Positions 1 to 14,974 are shown, numbered from the stretch's first letter. The stretch: DNA of 64,000 nucleotides from Motacilla alba alba (GCF_015832195.1 NC_052017.1:71487801-71551800), one strand, 5' to 3'. Program-made: numbers and translations. The notes: a model not told the origin generated them from the sequence alone.

Positions 1-3000
1 AAAACTGTTTTTCCCTTTCAAAAATGTGCTCTTTTTAAAAGCACAATAAAAAGTCAAAGCCATGATGTTAGGCATACACACACATATTTATACGTGTGCA
101 TATGTTTATATGTTTATAGGAGAAGCATTGAATATGATGACAGAGACAATTTAAATACTTTTAAAATTAAGTTTTCATTATAATAAAATCCAATATCATG
201 ATAATGAGTGTCATCTCTGTTCTTTTTAAGATAAGAACTCACTATTTTACAGTGCTGAGTTCCTTTCTGGCAATTGCCTGTCATTTCGTGGAGAAGAGAG
301 TTTCTATCAAACTTACTATTTAAAATGTGGTAACTAGTGTGCAATCTCTGTCTCAGATGTAACAAGTCTGACAATTAGGCTGTGTTACATTATGTGGAAA
401 GGTTGATGGAGAAAAGGTGAACTTGTCTTGGTCTGCATCTGCAAAAGCAGAACCCTTGCATCTAGAGTGATCTTACAGCCAATCCTCAGAGAAAAGTGTG
501 CCATGCTCCTGTAGCACACTCATGCCTAGCCCTTAGAAGGACCTTAGAGCCCAAACCATAATAAATTGAATCATTTAATAGAAAAAGTATAACACATTTT
601 TCTGTCAAATGTCACTTCAGCATTTAGAAACACAGGGATGGCAGTCCCAGGTCAGATGGATGGTCTATCTTGTCTGGTTACTCAGATAAAACTCAAAAAG
701 TCAGTGAAGCAAAAAACACCCATATCTGGAGAAGTCCCTCCTTGATTCCTCATGACCTTTTGCACTTACATGTATTTGCTCTTATTCCTTCCAAGATCCT
801 CTGTGAGGGCTGGCTCCAGCTGCTTCCTGAAGGTAGACCAGAGTAGATCCTGTGGATGAGACTGAGAGGTGACAGCCTGTGCTAGCATACATCCTTGGAG
901 TCGAGGGTCCCAGGGGTCTCCTTCTGTGCGGCAGGTTCTAGGAACCCAAGCATGGCCAGCAGATTTGACTCACATTGACGTTTTCAAGTAGGCTGTTGGG
1001 AGGTAATGCAGGCACCAGCCGAGCATTCCTGATACTTGGGCCATGGCTGGAGAGGAGGATGTGCTGGGCTCACAGGTGCTACAAGCTCTGCTGTTTCACC
1101 ATACTGAAACTACAAGCATTGTCTTTGTCTGTGGGAATGTGTAGTCCCTCCCTGTATCTCAGTTTATTATTGGTCTCCCTTGGCAATAAATTACACAGGC
1201 TACTTATGTACTCAGCTATCTGCAATATATTTATGGTATATTCTTGAATTTGTCATTGAATATCACTTGGTTCCTCTTTTAAGGACGATGAATAAGAAAC
1301 CTTGATTCTTTGCTCCTACATTTCTTTCTTCTTTTTTTTTTTTTATTTTTTTTTTTTTTTTTTTAGTACACATATCTAGTCCTTTTTGTAAAACTCCTCC
1401 AGTCTATTAAATTCAGTGCCAGACTCCCAACAATGTAAACTAAGTGAACTTTAAGGAATGATTAAGTAGGGAATATTGTGAATAAAGGCTGCATATCAAC
1501 TTAGGACACCCACAGAACTTTTTGTAAAACTAAACATGAATATAAAGGATGTGTAATAAGTTCCTTCTCCTTTTATTTTTTTCTCCACCTCCACTAAGAA
1601 GAACTTAGGGAGGAATGAGAATCATTGAACAGCCAAAAGCACCAAACACTGTTTCAGTTCAGAATATCACCTGCTGCCTGTGAAATTCTCTCTCAGATAA
1701 GCTTCATTTCTGAATCACCAGTTGGGAGGAAGCCAAAGTGATAGAATTTAGCACTAATGTTTAACTAAAATATCTCTCTATGTTCAAATAGTGAGAAACA
1801 TTTATGTCCTTAATATAGCAGTATATAACACATATACTAAATGAAAAGTGACATTTTGTTAACAAAAAAAAAAAGGGAGAAAAAAAGAGTTTGTTCATAG
1901 GATGGGCTTTGGTTTCACAATCAGAACTGAGCTTTCTGCCTTCATATGCCCCTGATCTGGCTAGCTTCTTATGCTCAGTTGTTTTGCATCTCCGTGTCTC
2001 AGCTCCTCAGCCTACCCATCTCAGGCTGGCAGGATGTGCTGTGGCAAAGTGTGGTAGATGTCACATGTGTGTGTATATTTAAAGTCAGACTTTGAGATTG
2101 AGCTGCCATAAAATAGTGTACACGTTATCTGAATAGCCTGAACAATTTCAAATCTTCACATGTTGAGTTTGAGGAGAGTAAACCACTAGGTTCTCAGTGA
2201 ACTTCTTAATTATTTGGAGGTTATTTTTTCTTTTGAGTTCCAAGTTTGTTTTTTTTCTTTTTTAATCCTCTCCTCCATGGTGGTGAAAATTGGAAAAATA
2301 CTTAAGAAAATTTGGGTTACCCCCAGATTTAGTTAAGGATGTAACATAAAGCCCATATATCATAACAAAATTGTGAAAATTTTGCAAACTGTATATGATT
2401 AAAATCACTCTGAGCTGTAGGAATCAAAAGAGCAGTAGCTTTAAGAAAACAATTATGTACTAACATACACTTGTTTTTCAGATGTTTTACCAACACTTAA
2501 AACTTATCATGAGAAAGGGGATGAGGATAACCTAGTTAAAGCTTTCACACTGATTTTAAGAAAAGTCTTATTTAACTTTTAGTCTTTATTATTTCATTAT
2601 AAAGCCCTCCAAATCTCATCCAGTTTGAGACTTCATTACAAAGGCCAAATTCAGCCTAGCTTCAGTGAAAGGTTTCTGTACCTTTCAAGTACTATTAGGT
2701 AATTTGCATTTAGCAAATAACAAACACTTTGTTAAGAATATGCTGCAAATACAATTAAGAATAAATCACAGGAATTGTGATTTGAAAGATATTTAGGTTG
2801 TTCTTTTCTGTGTGTGTATTTGGATTGCACTCAACTAAACTAAATCCTTCCTTCATATTTCTTATGCAATGGAAATTTTAGAAAATATGTTTTGGAAAAA
2901 GAGAAGAAAAAGAATCAAAATATTCTTTCTGGAGTATTAAAGTTGCCAAATAAAACAGAGGCATTATTGTCAGTTCTGCCTCTGGTGGCAGGTTCTTCCA

Positions 3001-6000
3001 GCATCTAGTGGGATCTCTGGATATGGGATAGACCAACCTTGCTGACAACAGTGTCACAAGCCAGGGATTCACATTTTTCACGCTGCCCTTGACTCACTGA
3101 GTCTTTGCCAGAACTAATGCTGTTATTTTTAAATATCTCTTTTTAAGAATTCAGTGGTGCATCTTGCATCATCTCATTGGAAAAAAATGGAAAAAAATTA
3201 AAAGAGAGGAAAAGCCTTTGTTAACTAATATGTCTGAGTTTTGTAGGCTCTGAGGCCACAACAGATCATTTGCAGGAGCTAGCCTGACCTCTTCCATAAC
3301 ACAAAGTAAAAAACCTCCACAAGTAATTTCTGTATTAGGCCTATTAATTTTGATTGAACTGCACCATACTCTCCACTCTCATAAGTGGTGTGTCTTCCTA
3401 ATCTTTATAAGAAATGCTTTTATACTAATAATGTTATTTATATAGGTTGTAAATCATCGGTATTTAGAGGGATATAAAATATGGTGCCAGTTTTGAACAA
3501 TTTATAGTCTAACATTTCTTTGCTGTGATGTCTGACATTCTCTGGACTCTTTTCTGCAGTGTAGTACTTTTTATTTAATGAATAACATTTGGCAACAGAC
3601 TGTCTCAATTTTTCCTCATTTTTCTTGCTTTTTTTCTTCTTTTACCAAACTGTCTGGACTTATCTAGTGGATCTAGTGGATCTTTTTTTTTTCTTTTTTT
3701 TTTTTTTCTGGGGGAGGGAGGAAGGCATTGCTTTTTGTTCATTTTTTTTCAGTTTTTTTTAAGATTTATTTTATTTTTAACATAACTGTATATGTCTGTA
3801 TTATTTGTAGGCTGTTTACCCCTTCCTTAACTTTTCGAATTAGCCTCTTGCTTTTAACAAGATTCACCTGGGACAGTGAGCCAAACAACTCTGAGGTGTT
3901 TCACTGAAAAAGAAAAGAAAAGCTCAACATTAGCTCTCCAGGCAGATTTCCTGGAGCTTGTCCAGTTCTAGTCTAAATTATCTTCATGAGACTATTGTTA
4001 GCAGTTGCACTGTTGCATTATGTATGATTTCTGACTGCTTCTAGTATGAGCAAACCACACAGTGTTTGGTTAGTGGTTTTCAATTTTATGCTAAGCTGTA
4101 CAATTTGTTGGTGTTATTTAGGTTAATGTGCTATTATTTTGCATATTTATAGCTCTCCCATTACATTTTTATTAATAATGATGTCATGTCTGGTAGCAAG
4201 GATCAATAAGGTTTCTAGTGTGCAATGTTTACATATTTATATTATTACAGTATAATAAGTCTCTCAGGCAGCTCCCTGCATTGGAATCACTTTGTAGATG
4301 AGTCTTTCAGGTAATTGCATGCCGACAGCGACTGCTTGAAAGTGTGCTTGAAAGCACAGTGATACACTGTGCTGAGATGAGATCTAGCCAGGCACTATTG
4401 TACAGGCATCAGAACAGGCAATCTTTCTTCAGTGTCTGCATCAGAAAATAAATGGTGATATAATACATCCATTTCCACTTCTCTTTTACCTATTGTGCCG
4501 CTTTTGCCCTTCCACAAGTGGTATTTTCTTTAGCATAATTCTGAAGAGCATTTCTGCACTCACTCTCAGTCATCCCTTCTAGAGAAATATATTGAGTTGC
4601 AAATGTGTACAGCACTTCTTGGAGGAAAAAAATCAGGCTGTTCCATATAAAATTTCCCTTTCTACTCCCCAGATGCTTTATTTACTTCCCTTTGCACAGG
4701 CAGAAGGTTGATTTACTTGGTGCTCTATGCTGCAAAACAGCAGAAATACTGAGAAGAAAATAAATGTTGTCCCTGCTAGTGAGTATACCACTTGCCTGCT
4801 CCTTTAGCACACCAGAAGGCTCATCAGTGACCCCGACCCAGCAGCTGAAGCAAGGGGAACGCGCCTGCAGCTGGCTGCTCTGACCAAGACCCTTTGGGCA
4901 GAAAGGTTTGCTTGACACTCTCCCACTATGCCACTACTTCTGGCTAATAATAGTGATCACTGTAGTGTGAATGAGTTTCACTGACTAATTATATAGAGCT
5001 AGATTGCATCCTGCTAATTCCTTAATGAGTGCAAGGAGCACTCTGTCTCGCCTGTTTGTCTGCCTGGCTGTTTGTGCCGGAGCATGTGAATGCGCAGTGG
5101 GGCATCCAAGTATCTAGAGACTTTTCCTGCAGTGCTGGCTAGCTGAAAGGGACTAGGAAAAGTTGGAGTCACCTCTTCTTCAATGGTTTCCCCACAGGCA
5201 CATGCTAACCCTCCTGACCCAAACTAGAGCTTCCTGAATGAGAGTCCAGCAGGAACGCTCTTTCAAGTTGTGAAGAGGATACACACTAGTACCCTGTGAA
5301 GTCTGGACAGTGTCAAAAGTTCATGCAAGGTAGGTGACTGGCATAGCCAAATCAAGTATCAGAAAGTGAGGGGATATCACAGGAAGTGGATGAGGTTGTA
5401 AAAAACCCCAAACCAACCACTCAAATGTGATTGAAAAAGAAGAAAATGAAAATAAGTTTTTTATGTAATATTACAGGATAAGAAACAAGCGAACAAGGAT
5501 AACATTTCACAAAATTTCACTCTTGTTTTCCTTCCAAAGGCAACTAGGTGGCCCACAACAGGCTTCTGTTCCTCTGTGAAATGCTCCAGTTTCATGTTTT
5601 TACCTCAAGGGAAGAATGATAAACAGGGTATTCTTACTAAGACTCCAGAGTAGGGGTGAAAAGCTGGAACATGGACAATTTATCTAAACAGATAAATTCT
5701 CCTCTTTTTCACTCATCATTCTCATAGATTCATTTCATTCATTGTTCTTTATTGCCCATAAATTTAATATCTCACAGCTTGAGAATTATGAGAATATAAA
5801 ATAATTTTTCCTCAATATGATTTTAAAGACTTAGAGCTAGCAGTTTCTAGACTTTGCCTTAGTGGTAGAAATTACTTTTTCCATTCTTTAGTAAAGGTAA
5901 AAACTAATTTTTCTTCAAGAAAACATCATAGCACGGCAGATCTTGAACTTAGTTTGGTGATCCTCCCTATGGCAAACAGTGACTGACACAAAAGCAGATG

Positions 6001-9000
6001 AAAAAACTTCCACTACCAGCACAGGTCTATCAAGAATTGTAGCTACAGATACATCAATGCCTCCTGGAGCAATAAACTAGGCACACACATGCATCTGCTT
6101 TCTCTCTCCTCTACCCTTCTTCCTCCTAAAAATGGTGCTTGAATCAGAGTCGTGCCTTCTTGCAGGGACTTGCAGGAAGCTAGTGGTACAGAAAATCTCC
6201 AACAGGCCTGGGTGCACATCCTCATTTAGTGAACCCTACTTCAGTGTCTGAGGCTGTTTTTCAGTTTTGATTTAAATAAAAATCAAATTTACACAATTAT
6301 TTGAATGCTTGTAGCTCTAGAGGGAAAAGCAGAGCACAAATAAACTATTGCTGCAGGCTTTTTTTAATGATGCATTGGTAATGAGTCAAATTCTAGTAAC
6401 TACTGCAAAGATATAAAAAACCTCTGGAATGTGAACTTGCATAGAGCTGTGTATTCAAAAACTGAGTTTGGGTCTAAATTTCCTTCCTCCCTTTTATTCT
6501 AGAAGAAGACAATGCAGGTTACAGTCATCTGGTTTACTTGTTTCAAACTGTGCTGACATTTGCTGGTTGCCAGGATTTAAGACAGGCCTTTGACTCTTTC
6601 CCATGGTACTTCAAAATGACACAGTTCCTTTGGTTTGCTGTGGATACTCATGTTTCTATTATTTATTATTAGGCTTTGTGGTTATGGAATTAAGCTATGG
6701 CTTACCTGCCATTCCCCACCAACGTAATTTCAGGATATTGTGCACATACTATTTATGGAATGCTGTGGTTTCCTTCAGGCTACAAATACATAAAAACAGG
6801 CTACAAATTTTTAGCTCCATTTGGTGCTGCTGAGGAGCAAAGCAGTCTATAATTTTTCTCTACAACTCTCTGCTTTCACGTACTGTACTCCTGGTTTGTT
6901 TTTCTCTTGTTAGGGTTATTCAGGTAGCACAGCACCTAGTATTCATAACATTGTCTTAAATATTTACAGAGCTGCAGGTCACATTTGGATCTTTGTCTGT
7001 GAATCTGATCTTGAGTTTTAGGTTCATTAGAGCTGCCAAAGCTGCATCTTGTTTGTAGTTTTGGTGAAGTTGCCAATTCCATAGACCCTAAGAACCCTAA
7101 ATTCATACGAAGAGCTTAAATAAAGAGTATTTTCCCAGTACCTTAGTATGTGTATGTTTGAAGCCTCTGTTTAAGCACTTTCAGTACATATTCCTATAAT
7201 GACGAGCATCCTCCACTCACAGAAAACATGCATGTGAGCAGCCAAGACAAACATACGTGGATAAAAATAATACTTATTGTTTTGTATTCAAATGGTCAAA
7301 GAGAGAGCAAAAAGCCTTAGACTGTGAACAGAGCTGAAAACCCCTGTTCTCTATGGTTCAGAAGTACACTTGCAATGCTCAGGAGGTGAGTACAAGTAAG
7401 CAGAGGCATCAGAGGCACATAGAGACCCAGCTTCTTATTCTGATGAGGCCAAATGTCATTCTTCTGTATTGAAACTCTGAGACTGGCTATAAAAAGAGCA
7501 GACATTGATTCTGTTCTTATTTTGCTTATGGACCATAAGAGAAGCTCATGAAAATGTCAAGTTCAGATCACTGAAAAATGAAATCCTTTCTTTATTCTAA
7601 TTTTGATCTCCTTCACACACTTTTATTCTGCCTATATCTCCATTTATATGGAAATTTTTTCCTCATATTGCCATAAAGTGGAATTCAAAACAAAAACGAT
7701 GTCTAGAATACTGTTCAAAAACTCATGGACTGAAACATACATACACAAATCCTTATCTTTTAAACCATCCTAATTGAACCTCACAGATAGAAAGCTAGGT
7801 ACCTTCTTCTAAAAAATTCAGTTTCCATGTCTGATTCTCCTATCTGTTGGATCTATTTTGCTTCATCTCAGTAGTAGTGGTTAGGATATGAGTGATGTTA
7901 CAGAAAATGAAATCCAGTCAGTCAAGCACATAAATACCCATCTTGGAAAGCCATTGTAGCAGCTGTGTGTTAAAATTAGGACTGTAAGTACCATGACATT
8001 TTTTGTGGCAGCAATTGGTAGACTGACCTTTTATGACTGTGAGTCTCAGGTTAGCCCATCACCTTCTTCCTGCTTTTGTAACAGAGGTTACTGTTAAAGT
8101 GTATTTATGAATGTCTTGAAATACTTGCTTTTCTCATCCTTCTTACTGTTGCCAGATCCTGCTGTACCCAGCTGCCCATCACAATCACTGCAGGCTGGTA
8201 TCTCAGTGCAGTTTTGGGATCTGTATTCCCAAAGGCTCATCCTCTTGGGCCTCCGAAACTGTGCTGGAAAGGATACACTGCAGTCTGCACCACAGTGTTA
8301 AGACAGCTTACTGGTGTCCCCTTTATCCTAATTATGGCCCCCATAGTAATTATTTTCACAGTGGGACATTAGGATAAAATTACAAATTTGTTTTCAGAGA
8401 CAAGTCCTGGCTTAGTCTACTCCTCTAAGTCCTGCTTTTAAGCTGGTCTTCTTCAAACTTTTACTTTGTTACCTGTAAAAATAATACAAATAGTTGATTA
8501 TTTTTAATATTGTAAACACATAAATACCATACACTACACATACAAAAACCATATCTATTATACATAGAATATATAGAATTTCTGTTTCAAGTGGTTATTT
8601 GCTACATGGTAAAGAATTTGTTTGAAAGTAAAACACCACAAAATCTTGAGTAATACAATTTCATCCTACTGTTCCAGAAACACTTCAAGTCTATAATTAC
8701 TGTTATCCTTTTTTCTTATTTGGGGGTGGGTTGATGTGGGGTATCTTACTATAGTATATGCAGTGAAATGCCACCTGATTTATCAAGACTAGCACAACTG
8801 GGGGGCCTAGTATTTCACAAAAAAATATATAACAAAAATATTGAACATAATAGGAGGAGAAAATCTTATGAAATTCATAGAGATTTTTAAAAATTTTTTA
8901 TTTCACAGGATCAAGTTGTATTAAACTACCTTTTTGATTTTAGAAAAACAGAGGCAATTTCAGATGGATGTCACAGTGGTGTATGGCTAAAACATCCTGC

Positions 9001-10933
9001 ATGGGTGCTGAACTCTTCCCTCACCTTTCTCAATCACCAGAAAACAAATTGGAAAAGCGGAAGTAGCAAGGTCAGGTCAGGTGAGCATGTACTTAAACAT
9101 TTCATAAGGTGCAGTGCGCAGAGCAGTGATCTGCTCTCATGTTCCATTAATTCAGAGACAGCTGTCATTTATCTTTTGATGGAAGCTAGAGGTTGAAATG
9201 CTTGACACAACATATCAAGTCTAATATGGAAAGATCAGACCAGTGTGGGCCTTGTTCTGTAAAAGTGAGTCACTGTGCAAAGAGGTTTCATAATTCCCCT
9301 ACTGATGTTTAATGGAGAACTCTGACCACATTTCTGAAAATACAAACTACCCAGCTATTGTAAAAAGAGAAAAGTCCAAGGATTGCATGGGGAATTAACC
9401 ACATAATTTCTATTAGAGACTATATGAATTGCATGACTAAATCCTTGTGAAGCTTCTTAAATGCTTTAGAGCTACATGTCCACAAAAGAGTCTTAGAGAG
9501 CTTTGGAAATGCAGGTAGGTAGGCAAAAAGTTAAATAACTGGGGAAGTACTGATTTTTGCCTGTGGAAAAGCTGACTGCAAGATGACAACTCAGACATAC
9601 CTGCTTCTTTAGTTGTCAAAGTATTAGCATCTGCAAGTCAATTTGGTGGGAAATACCATTAAAAAGATAAAAGAGAACAAAATAAAAAACAATTTCAGTA
9701 AAGACTCACTCAATAGGGCTGTAGATGCAAGAAGTAAAAGTACTTTCTACAAAAAAACAACGTGTGTGTGGAGGGGTTGACAGCAAGATGCAAAAGCAAA
9801 CCTCTAAAAATCACATTTAATACAAGAAACAACACCATATGCAATAGAAATAGCAGGCAAATCAGCACAGCATGCTGCTGACTCAAGAAAGGTCTTACAT
9901 GTGGCAAGGGGTTTAGCAGCATCAGCTGGTGTCTGTAGAACCAAGTCTCTTACCCCTTCCCCATTAGAGAATGGAAAGGACTTTCCACCATCTCTCACCA
10001 TTTGGATGGGGCTGTTCAGAGTACTGGGTCTAGACAGGTTCTCCTTGCTTCTGGATACCCAAACTTCAGAGGTCACAGTGCTATGAAGACATTGTCTCAC
10101 TGACACCTCTGCCCTTCTAGTTACAGTGGTTGGCATCTTACCTTTCCTCATGTGTGTGAACAGATGATATTAACAGCTTGGAAAATAGGTGTTGACAAGA
10201 TATTTTTGTGCCTTTGTACAAAATTTAGGCATAATACCACACAAACCAAAGCACCACCTTCTGTTTCATAGAGGAAAGTTCCAGAGACCATCTGGTTTGA
10301 CATGATTTGGGAACCACAGCTCTAAATTTAGAGGGTGCTCCCAGTAATGTGTTGTGATAGAGAAAATAGACAAGTTCAGAGTTTCAGTGGTCAGAGATGG
10401 GCTACGAAGTTTTGGTCCTAACTCCTCCTGCTCATGACTCACAGTTTGTCCAGCCTGGTGTGGCTTGTCTATTCTAGGCATGTCATCTTGGTGAAGGTCT
10501 GAATTTGTATTCACAGTTTCTGCCTCTTGAACTTAAAAGCTCCCAAGGTCTGTATAATTTCATTCAGTCCTAACTCTGGCAGGAGAGCAGTAGCAGCAGA
10601 AGTTATTGACGTACTCAGCTGTTCAGCTGTTCAGCGTCTCACAATTTCTAGAAACTTACTCTTGTAGCAGAAAAAGTTCTGTGCTTGTTATTGCCTAAAT
10701 GTTGTTATATGATTTTTTTTAACTTTGCTTGAGTGTAATAATTTTTGAATCTGAAGAAATTAGAGGCAAAACATTTTTCCCTTGATAAAGAAAAAAAATC
10801 ACTTAAAATATTTTCCTGCCAAAACAAGAAAGTAATGAGAGTTGAAAATAGAAGAAAGGCTCTGTATCAAAAATTGGCTTTGACTGCAATAGAGAAAAGT
10901 GGTTTTAATTGGTTCAAGATGCCTATCTCTCTC
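1..10933. other. Non-genic AT-rich stretch
   Basis: I recognise no gene here. The sequence is AT-rich and CpG-poor, with interrupted poly-T tracts near 1331-1364 and 3683-3708 and a 12-bp-period duplication of tgcttgaaag at 4333-4354. Short open frames of 60-115 codons occur on both strands, for example a 115-codon minus frame at 9804-10151. None has a recognisable motif, and several overlap each other in different frames, as chance frames do. The stretch around 4000-4450 is rich in homeodomain-type TAAT cores and could be conserved non-coding DNA, but that is only an impression and needs an alignment. Confidence 0.6.
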
Positions 10934-11235
10934 TTTTTTTTTTTTTTTCCTAAGTCACATAGTAAAGCTTAATAGTTTGGTTCGCTTTCTGAGAAACTCT
11001 TCCCCTTGGGGTTGTGTTGAGTGTTTAAGTATTTTGAAATATATTGTTTCAAAATGTTAGGGACATCCAATGCTGTGGGAAAATCTCCTGTGACTCGTAA
11101 GATGTCAAGGAGGTCTAAGAGACCTTCATTATACTCGTAGGAAAAAACCTCACCTGTATGATTGAATATCACATTCTTTGAGGAATGTGTCTTACTGGGC
11201 TGTTTTGATGTTGCTCCATGAAATACAATGTTACT
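10934..11235 (-). pseudogene. Unidentified protein-like open frame with nearby A-run (possible retrocopy or terminal exon)
   Basis: On the minus strand a frame stays open for about 87 codons, from just after a stop near 11236 to a TAA at 10969-10971. The predicted peptide is mixed and soluble-looking, with no low-complexity runs. It contains short stretches such as GEVFSYEYNEGLLDLLDIL and DFPTALDVPNILKQYI. About 20 bases after the stop comes a run of 15 A (T on the plus strand, 10934-10948), with no AATAAA between. A stop followed closely by an A-run suggests a processed retrocopy. Retrocopies are uncommon in birds because CR1 does not use poly(A) templates well. Alternatively it is a 3' terminal exon: the minus-strand bases just before the frame (cttgcttacttgaag) could serve as a weak splice acceptor. 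I do not recognise the protein. A frame of this length is not significant by itself, so chance remains the leading alternative. Confidence 0.2.
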
Positions 11236-14200
11236 TCAAGTAAGCAAGATTAGTGAATCTGCCCATAGCAGCTATTTTCCTTCAAGTACAAAACCTCCTT
11301 TGTCCTGACTTTATGAATGGTTTTCAGGCAGGAAAAATATGGAAGATGCTGAGACGGAGGAGAAAGGTGAGGAGCCTCCTTTTCCCTTGGCTCCGCATCT
11401 CAGATGTAAATGCTATTATTCTACTCACACAAAAGAGAGGAATATGTGCTTGTGTATTTCAGACACAGGCAGCAATTAAAGGAGGAGCAAGAAAAGCCCT
11501 TTGTGTTCATTTCCATGACTCAGCCATGTGGGGCTGCAGCACAGCGTCCTGGTGTGTTTGAGAGTTTGAGGTCGTGGCAGCAGGCACAGTGCCTGGAACG
11601 GGCTGTCTGAGTGCCCTGCCACGAGATCTGTGCCTCCACACCACAGTAGTCCCTTCGGTGTCACCAAATCTGTCTCTCAGAGGGCTGACGCCCTCCAAGC
11701 AGCTGCCATTGGAGGTGTGTGGCATTTTTTTGGAATGGTCTGCTCAGCAATTCTGCGTTCACTTGGAACATGCCTCTGCAAAACAAGCTTGGCTCTGCTT
11801 CAGACATCGCTCCAGTTACAGAGTCAGTGTTGCAGTTTGAAGTGCTGAGCCAACCTGGTGTTTTAATTCAAATTTCATCTGAGCTTCCTTTGATCCTTCT
11901 CTTCTTAAGAAAAATAATCACCATCTTTAGGGTTTCTCTACACTTCTTGAGAATTTAGATCAAGGCCAGGGAGACAACAGTTTTCTTGAATAAAAGTGAA
12001 AGCAAAAAGGTGAAAAATGTAGATTTTCTTGGAACAATCCCTTATCTAAGTTATCTAAGTTAAGGTCACGATATCTAAATTAATGTGGTACAGAGTTTCC
12101 CATACTATTGTATGCAGTCCTTAGATATTAGGCTCACTGCACAGAAGAAATCAGGAGCTTCGCATTTCCCCTGTGAACGGAAAGGGATTGCAGTGAGTAG
12201 GACATTACGAAGTGTTAACAGCCAAGCTGATGCAGAGGAGGTGGCATGCATCCCACATTGCAAGGATGGAACATATTGTGGCCTTCCTGTTCTAGGGGAG
12301 AAGTAATTCCTTCACAACTATATTTACCAGATAGTAGCAAGACCTTTACCTAGAGGTATTATCTGTTCCTTAGGGCTTCTATTGAATTCAATTAGAGATG
12401 GGCTGTTGCCTTTGTCTTCCTGTTTTTCTGCCATGAGCACTAAATAGTGATCAAAGATTTACCTCTAGACTGGAGGTTAGGCAAGATTCTCATACTCACC
12501 TTTAGTAAAATAGGGCTGGCACTTAGCACAGGATATGCCCAATAGCTTTGAAATATTTATAATCGTATTAATGTGACCTTGCCCTCCCTTCCCCCATACT
12601 TGCCTATTTTTCTCACTACAAGAACATTTTTTTTTTATTTCAGATTTTTCAGGTTTAAGGAAATCACTAATTTATATAGGGCATGATCAGAGACTTAGCA
12701 TAATCATTCCCAGAGTAACATGATCGTCTCTATTAGGATAATTTCACCCTTACTCATTACATGATTCATATTCTCACCATTTCTTTTTTTTAGGAGTCAC
12801 AATTCTCTACTTTATTAGATTTGTCTTTTCTGAAGAATTGTTCTAATTTTTTAATCATTTCTTATTTTTCAATTTAACCTTTGGATGTGACATGGGAAAT
12901 TTGCTTTCTTTCTGAGTAACTTGCCCTGGCTGAGACTCTGACCTGAGTCACAAAAAGTTATGTGAGGAGAAACTACAACTAAAGCCTATGGTTCTCAGAA
13001 GCTGAGCCTACACTTACCTTTCATTTTTGGTTCCTAAGAGATTGAGTTGCTTTCTGATCTTTAATCTCTGCACTTTCACTGTTTCCTTCTACTCGTTAAA
13101 GGATCGTATCCCCCCTACACCTTCCCTACCGAATAAGGCAATACATATTGTTCCAGTTTCAGATTCTGCAATGTGGGTGAGGGCATACAGACCTAAACAG
13201 AAGCTGAATGGACCATTTAGCAGACAGCAGTTTCATGTATCGAACTGCCTACACACAGAAACCCATCAGGGCTTAGCTGACACAGGCTATGATGGGTTTC
13301 TTCAGGCTTGAGGAGCTTGCCATATCCTCTTTTAGAACAGCTACTGTATAACTCTTGGTCATATTGCAGCCTTTAGGAAAATTCCTGTGAGGGGAAAGAA
13401 AACACTCCATCACTTAGAAGTTTTTTTATATATAAATATATTTAAAATACATATATAATATTATTTAAAATTATTTAAGGATGATTTCTCCAAAGAAAGT
13501 GTCATCATTTGGATGCCATTGGAAACCCTGTGTTCCAAAAAACCAAGTTAAACAATACGATTTGTTTTGTACACACAGGACTTTTTAATTAAGGAAGAAG
13601 GAAGGAGATGGTGGAAGCACAAAGCTGCAGTATTTCTTTCACTGCTTTTACTTGTAGGGAACTGATCCCAGGAAAAGAATGCCCCATTTTCTATATTCCA
13701 TTTGCAAAATACTATTATGTTTGCAGCTTTGTGTCAGCCAAATATAATTGACTTCCTTTTCCCCAGTGCTAGCACATTTCCGTGTGTTGCTCTAGTTTTA
13801 CCTGGACAGAGAGGTGACAAAGTTCTTGTCGTTCTAGTCAGAACACTGTATGTTCTTTAGTAGTCCCCTGGTTGGGAGAATGGGCTGGGAGCTGTATTCC
13901 TTTGCTCTGTAGGACTCATCAAGCACGTTTTTTTGGTCAGAATCACCAGCTGATTTAAACATGGTCTGCACTGGCCTCTGCTTGGTCTCAGGAAGTCCTC
14001 ATTACTACTCACTGCTGCTGAATGGCTGACAACACTAAATTACAAGGAGAGAATGTACTTTCATGGTGCCTAACTTCAGACATCTAAATTAGGTTCAAAA
14101 TATGTACTCCATAGAAAGTGATTTCTTCATTTTGAACTCTGAATTAGCTAACTAAAAGGAATAGACTTAGGTGGAGTGACTACTTGTTTGCCAAAGCAAT

Positions 14201-14974
14201 CAATATCTCTGCCTCAATTGTTGAAAGTCCAAATGGTTCCACTGAAGAAAAAGAATCCTCACTCCATCTTCACCATTGCAAAACTCCTTGTGTCCCTTTG
14301 TCCAACATGTTCAAAAAAGCAAAAATATACCTAAAGGGGCAAAAAGTGGCTTTTATCAGAAAGGGTGATGTTTATTCCAGTTTGGCATAGAAAATAGCTG
14401 TGCAGAAGTCTTTGAAGAGTTGGGCTTGAAGCTTGATGCTGTTTCATCATCCAGCCATTTACTTATTTTTTTTTCACAGAACTTTTTGAAGTCTGTGAAT
14501 GTATAATTTATGATGCTTCCCTCTGTCTTGTGACAATGAATGCCAATGGGCTTCTTGAAGCAGAAGCTTATCCTTTGAGAAGCACCTAACTGAAGAACTC
14601 ACTTAAACTTCAGTAATTCTCCATTCTGCTTTCAGGATCCACAAACTTAAGCACTTACAGCACTTGCACAGATTTTCCTGAGAGTGACATTTTGGTGAAA
14701 TACAATCTTAGTGAATCTTTTGGTCTCTCTTTGAGTCCTTAAGCTTTCTTACTATATGAGCTACTTTTTCCTGGCAATAAAATTTTGCTGACACTGGCTA
14801 CAGTTCTTACCCATCAGAGATAAACAGGGTTCATATGCTCCAGCTGGGGTAATGCCTGGTTTTGCTTCATTTCTTTCTGTCACTAGCATAGGTATTATTC
14901 TGTAGAATCTTTCCAGAGTCATCAGAGAGTCCTTCCCATGTGAAAAATGCAGGTGAGAATGTCCTTAAATACGG
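11236..14974. other. Non-genic stretch with a mildly GC-rich segment
   Basis: No gene is recognised. Roughly 11360-11830 is richer in G and C than its surroundings and carries several overlapping open frames of 60-100 codons on both strands. This is what raised GC, and so fewer stops, produces by chance. A 9-bp repeat (ttatctaag) sits near 12042-12060. An AT-rich patch of mixed TATA and TTTAAA runs lies around 13425-13480. Nothing resembles an LTR or a DNA transposon terminus. Confidence 0.5.

Noticed and set aside
11253..11848. Several overlapping 60-100-codon frames suggesting an exon-rich patch
   Set aside because: Frames on both strands overlap in the same bases. Raised GC explains the lack of stops, and no protein family is recognised.
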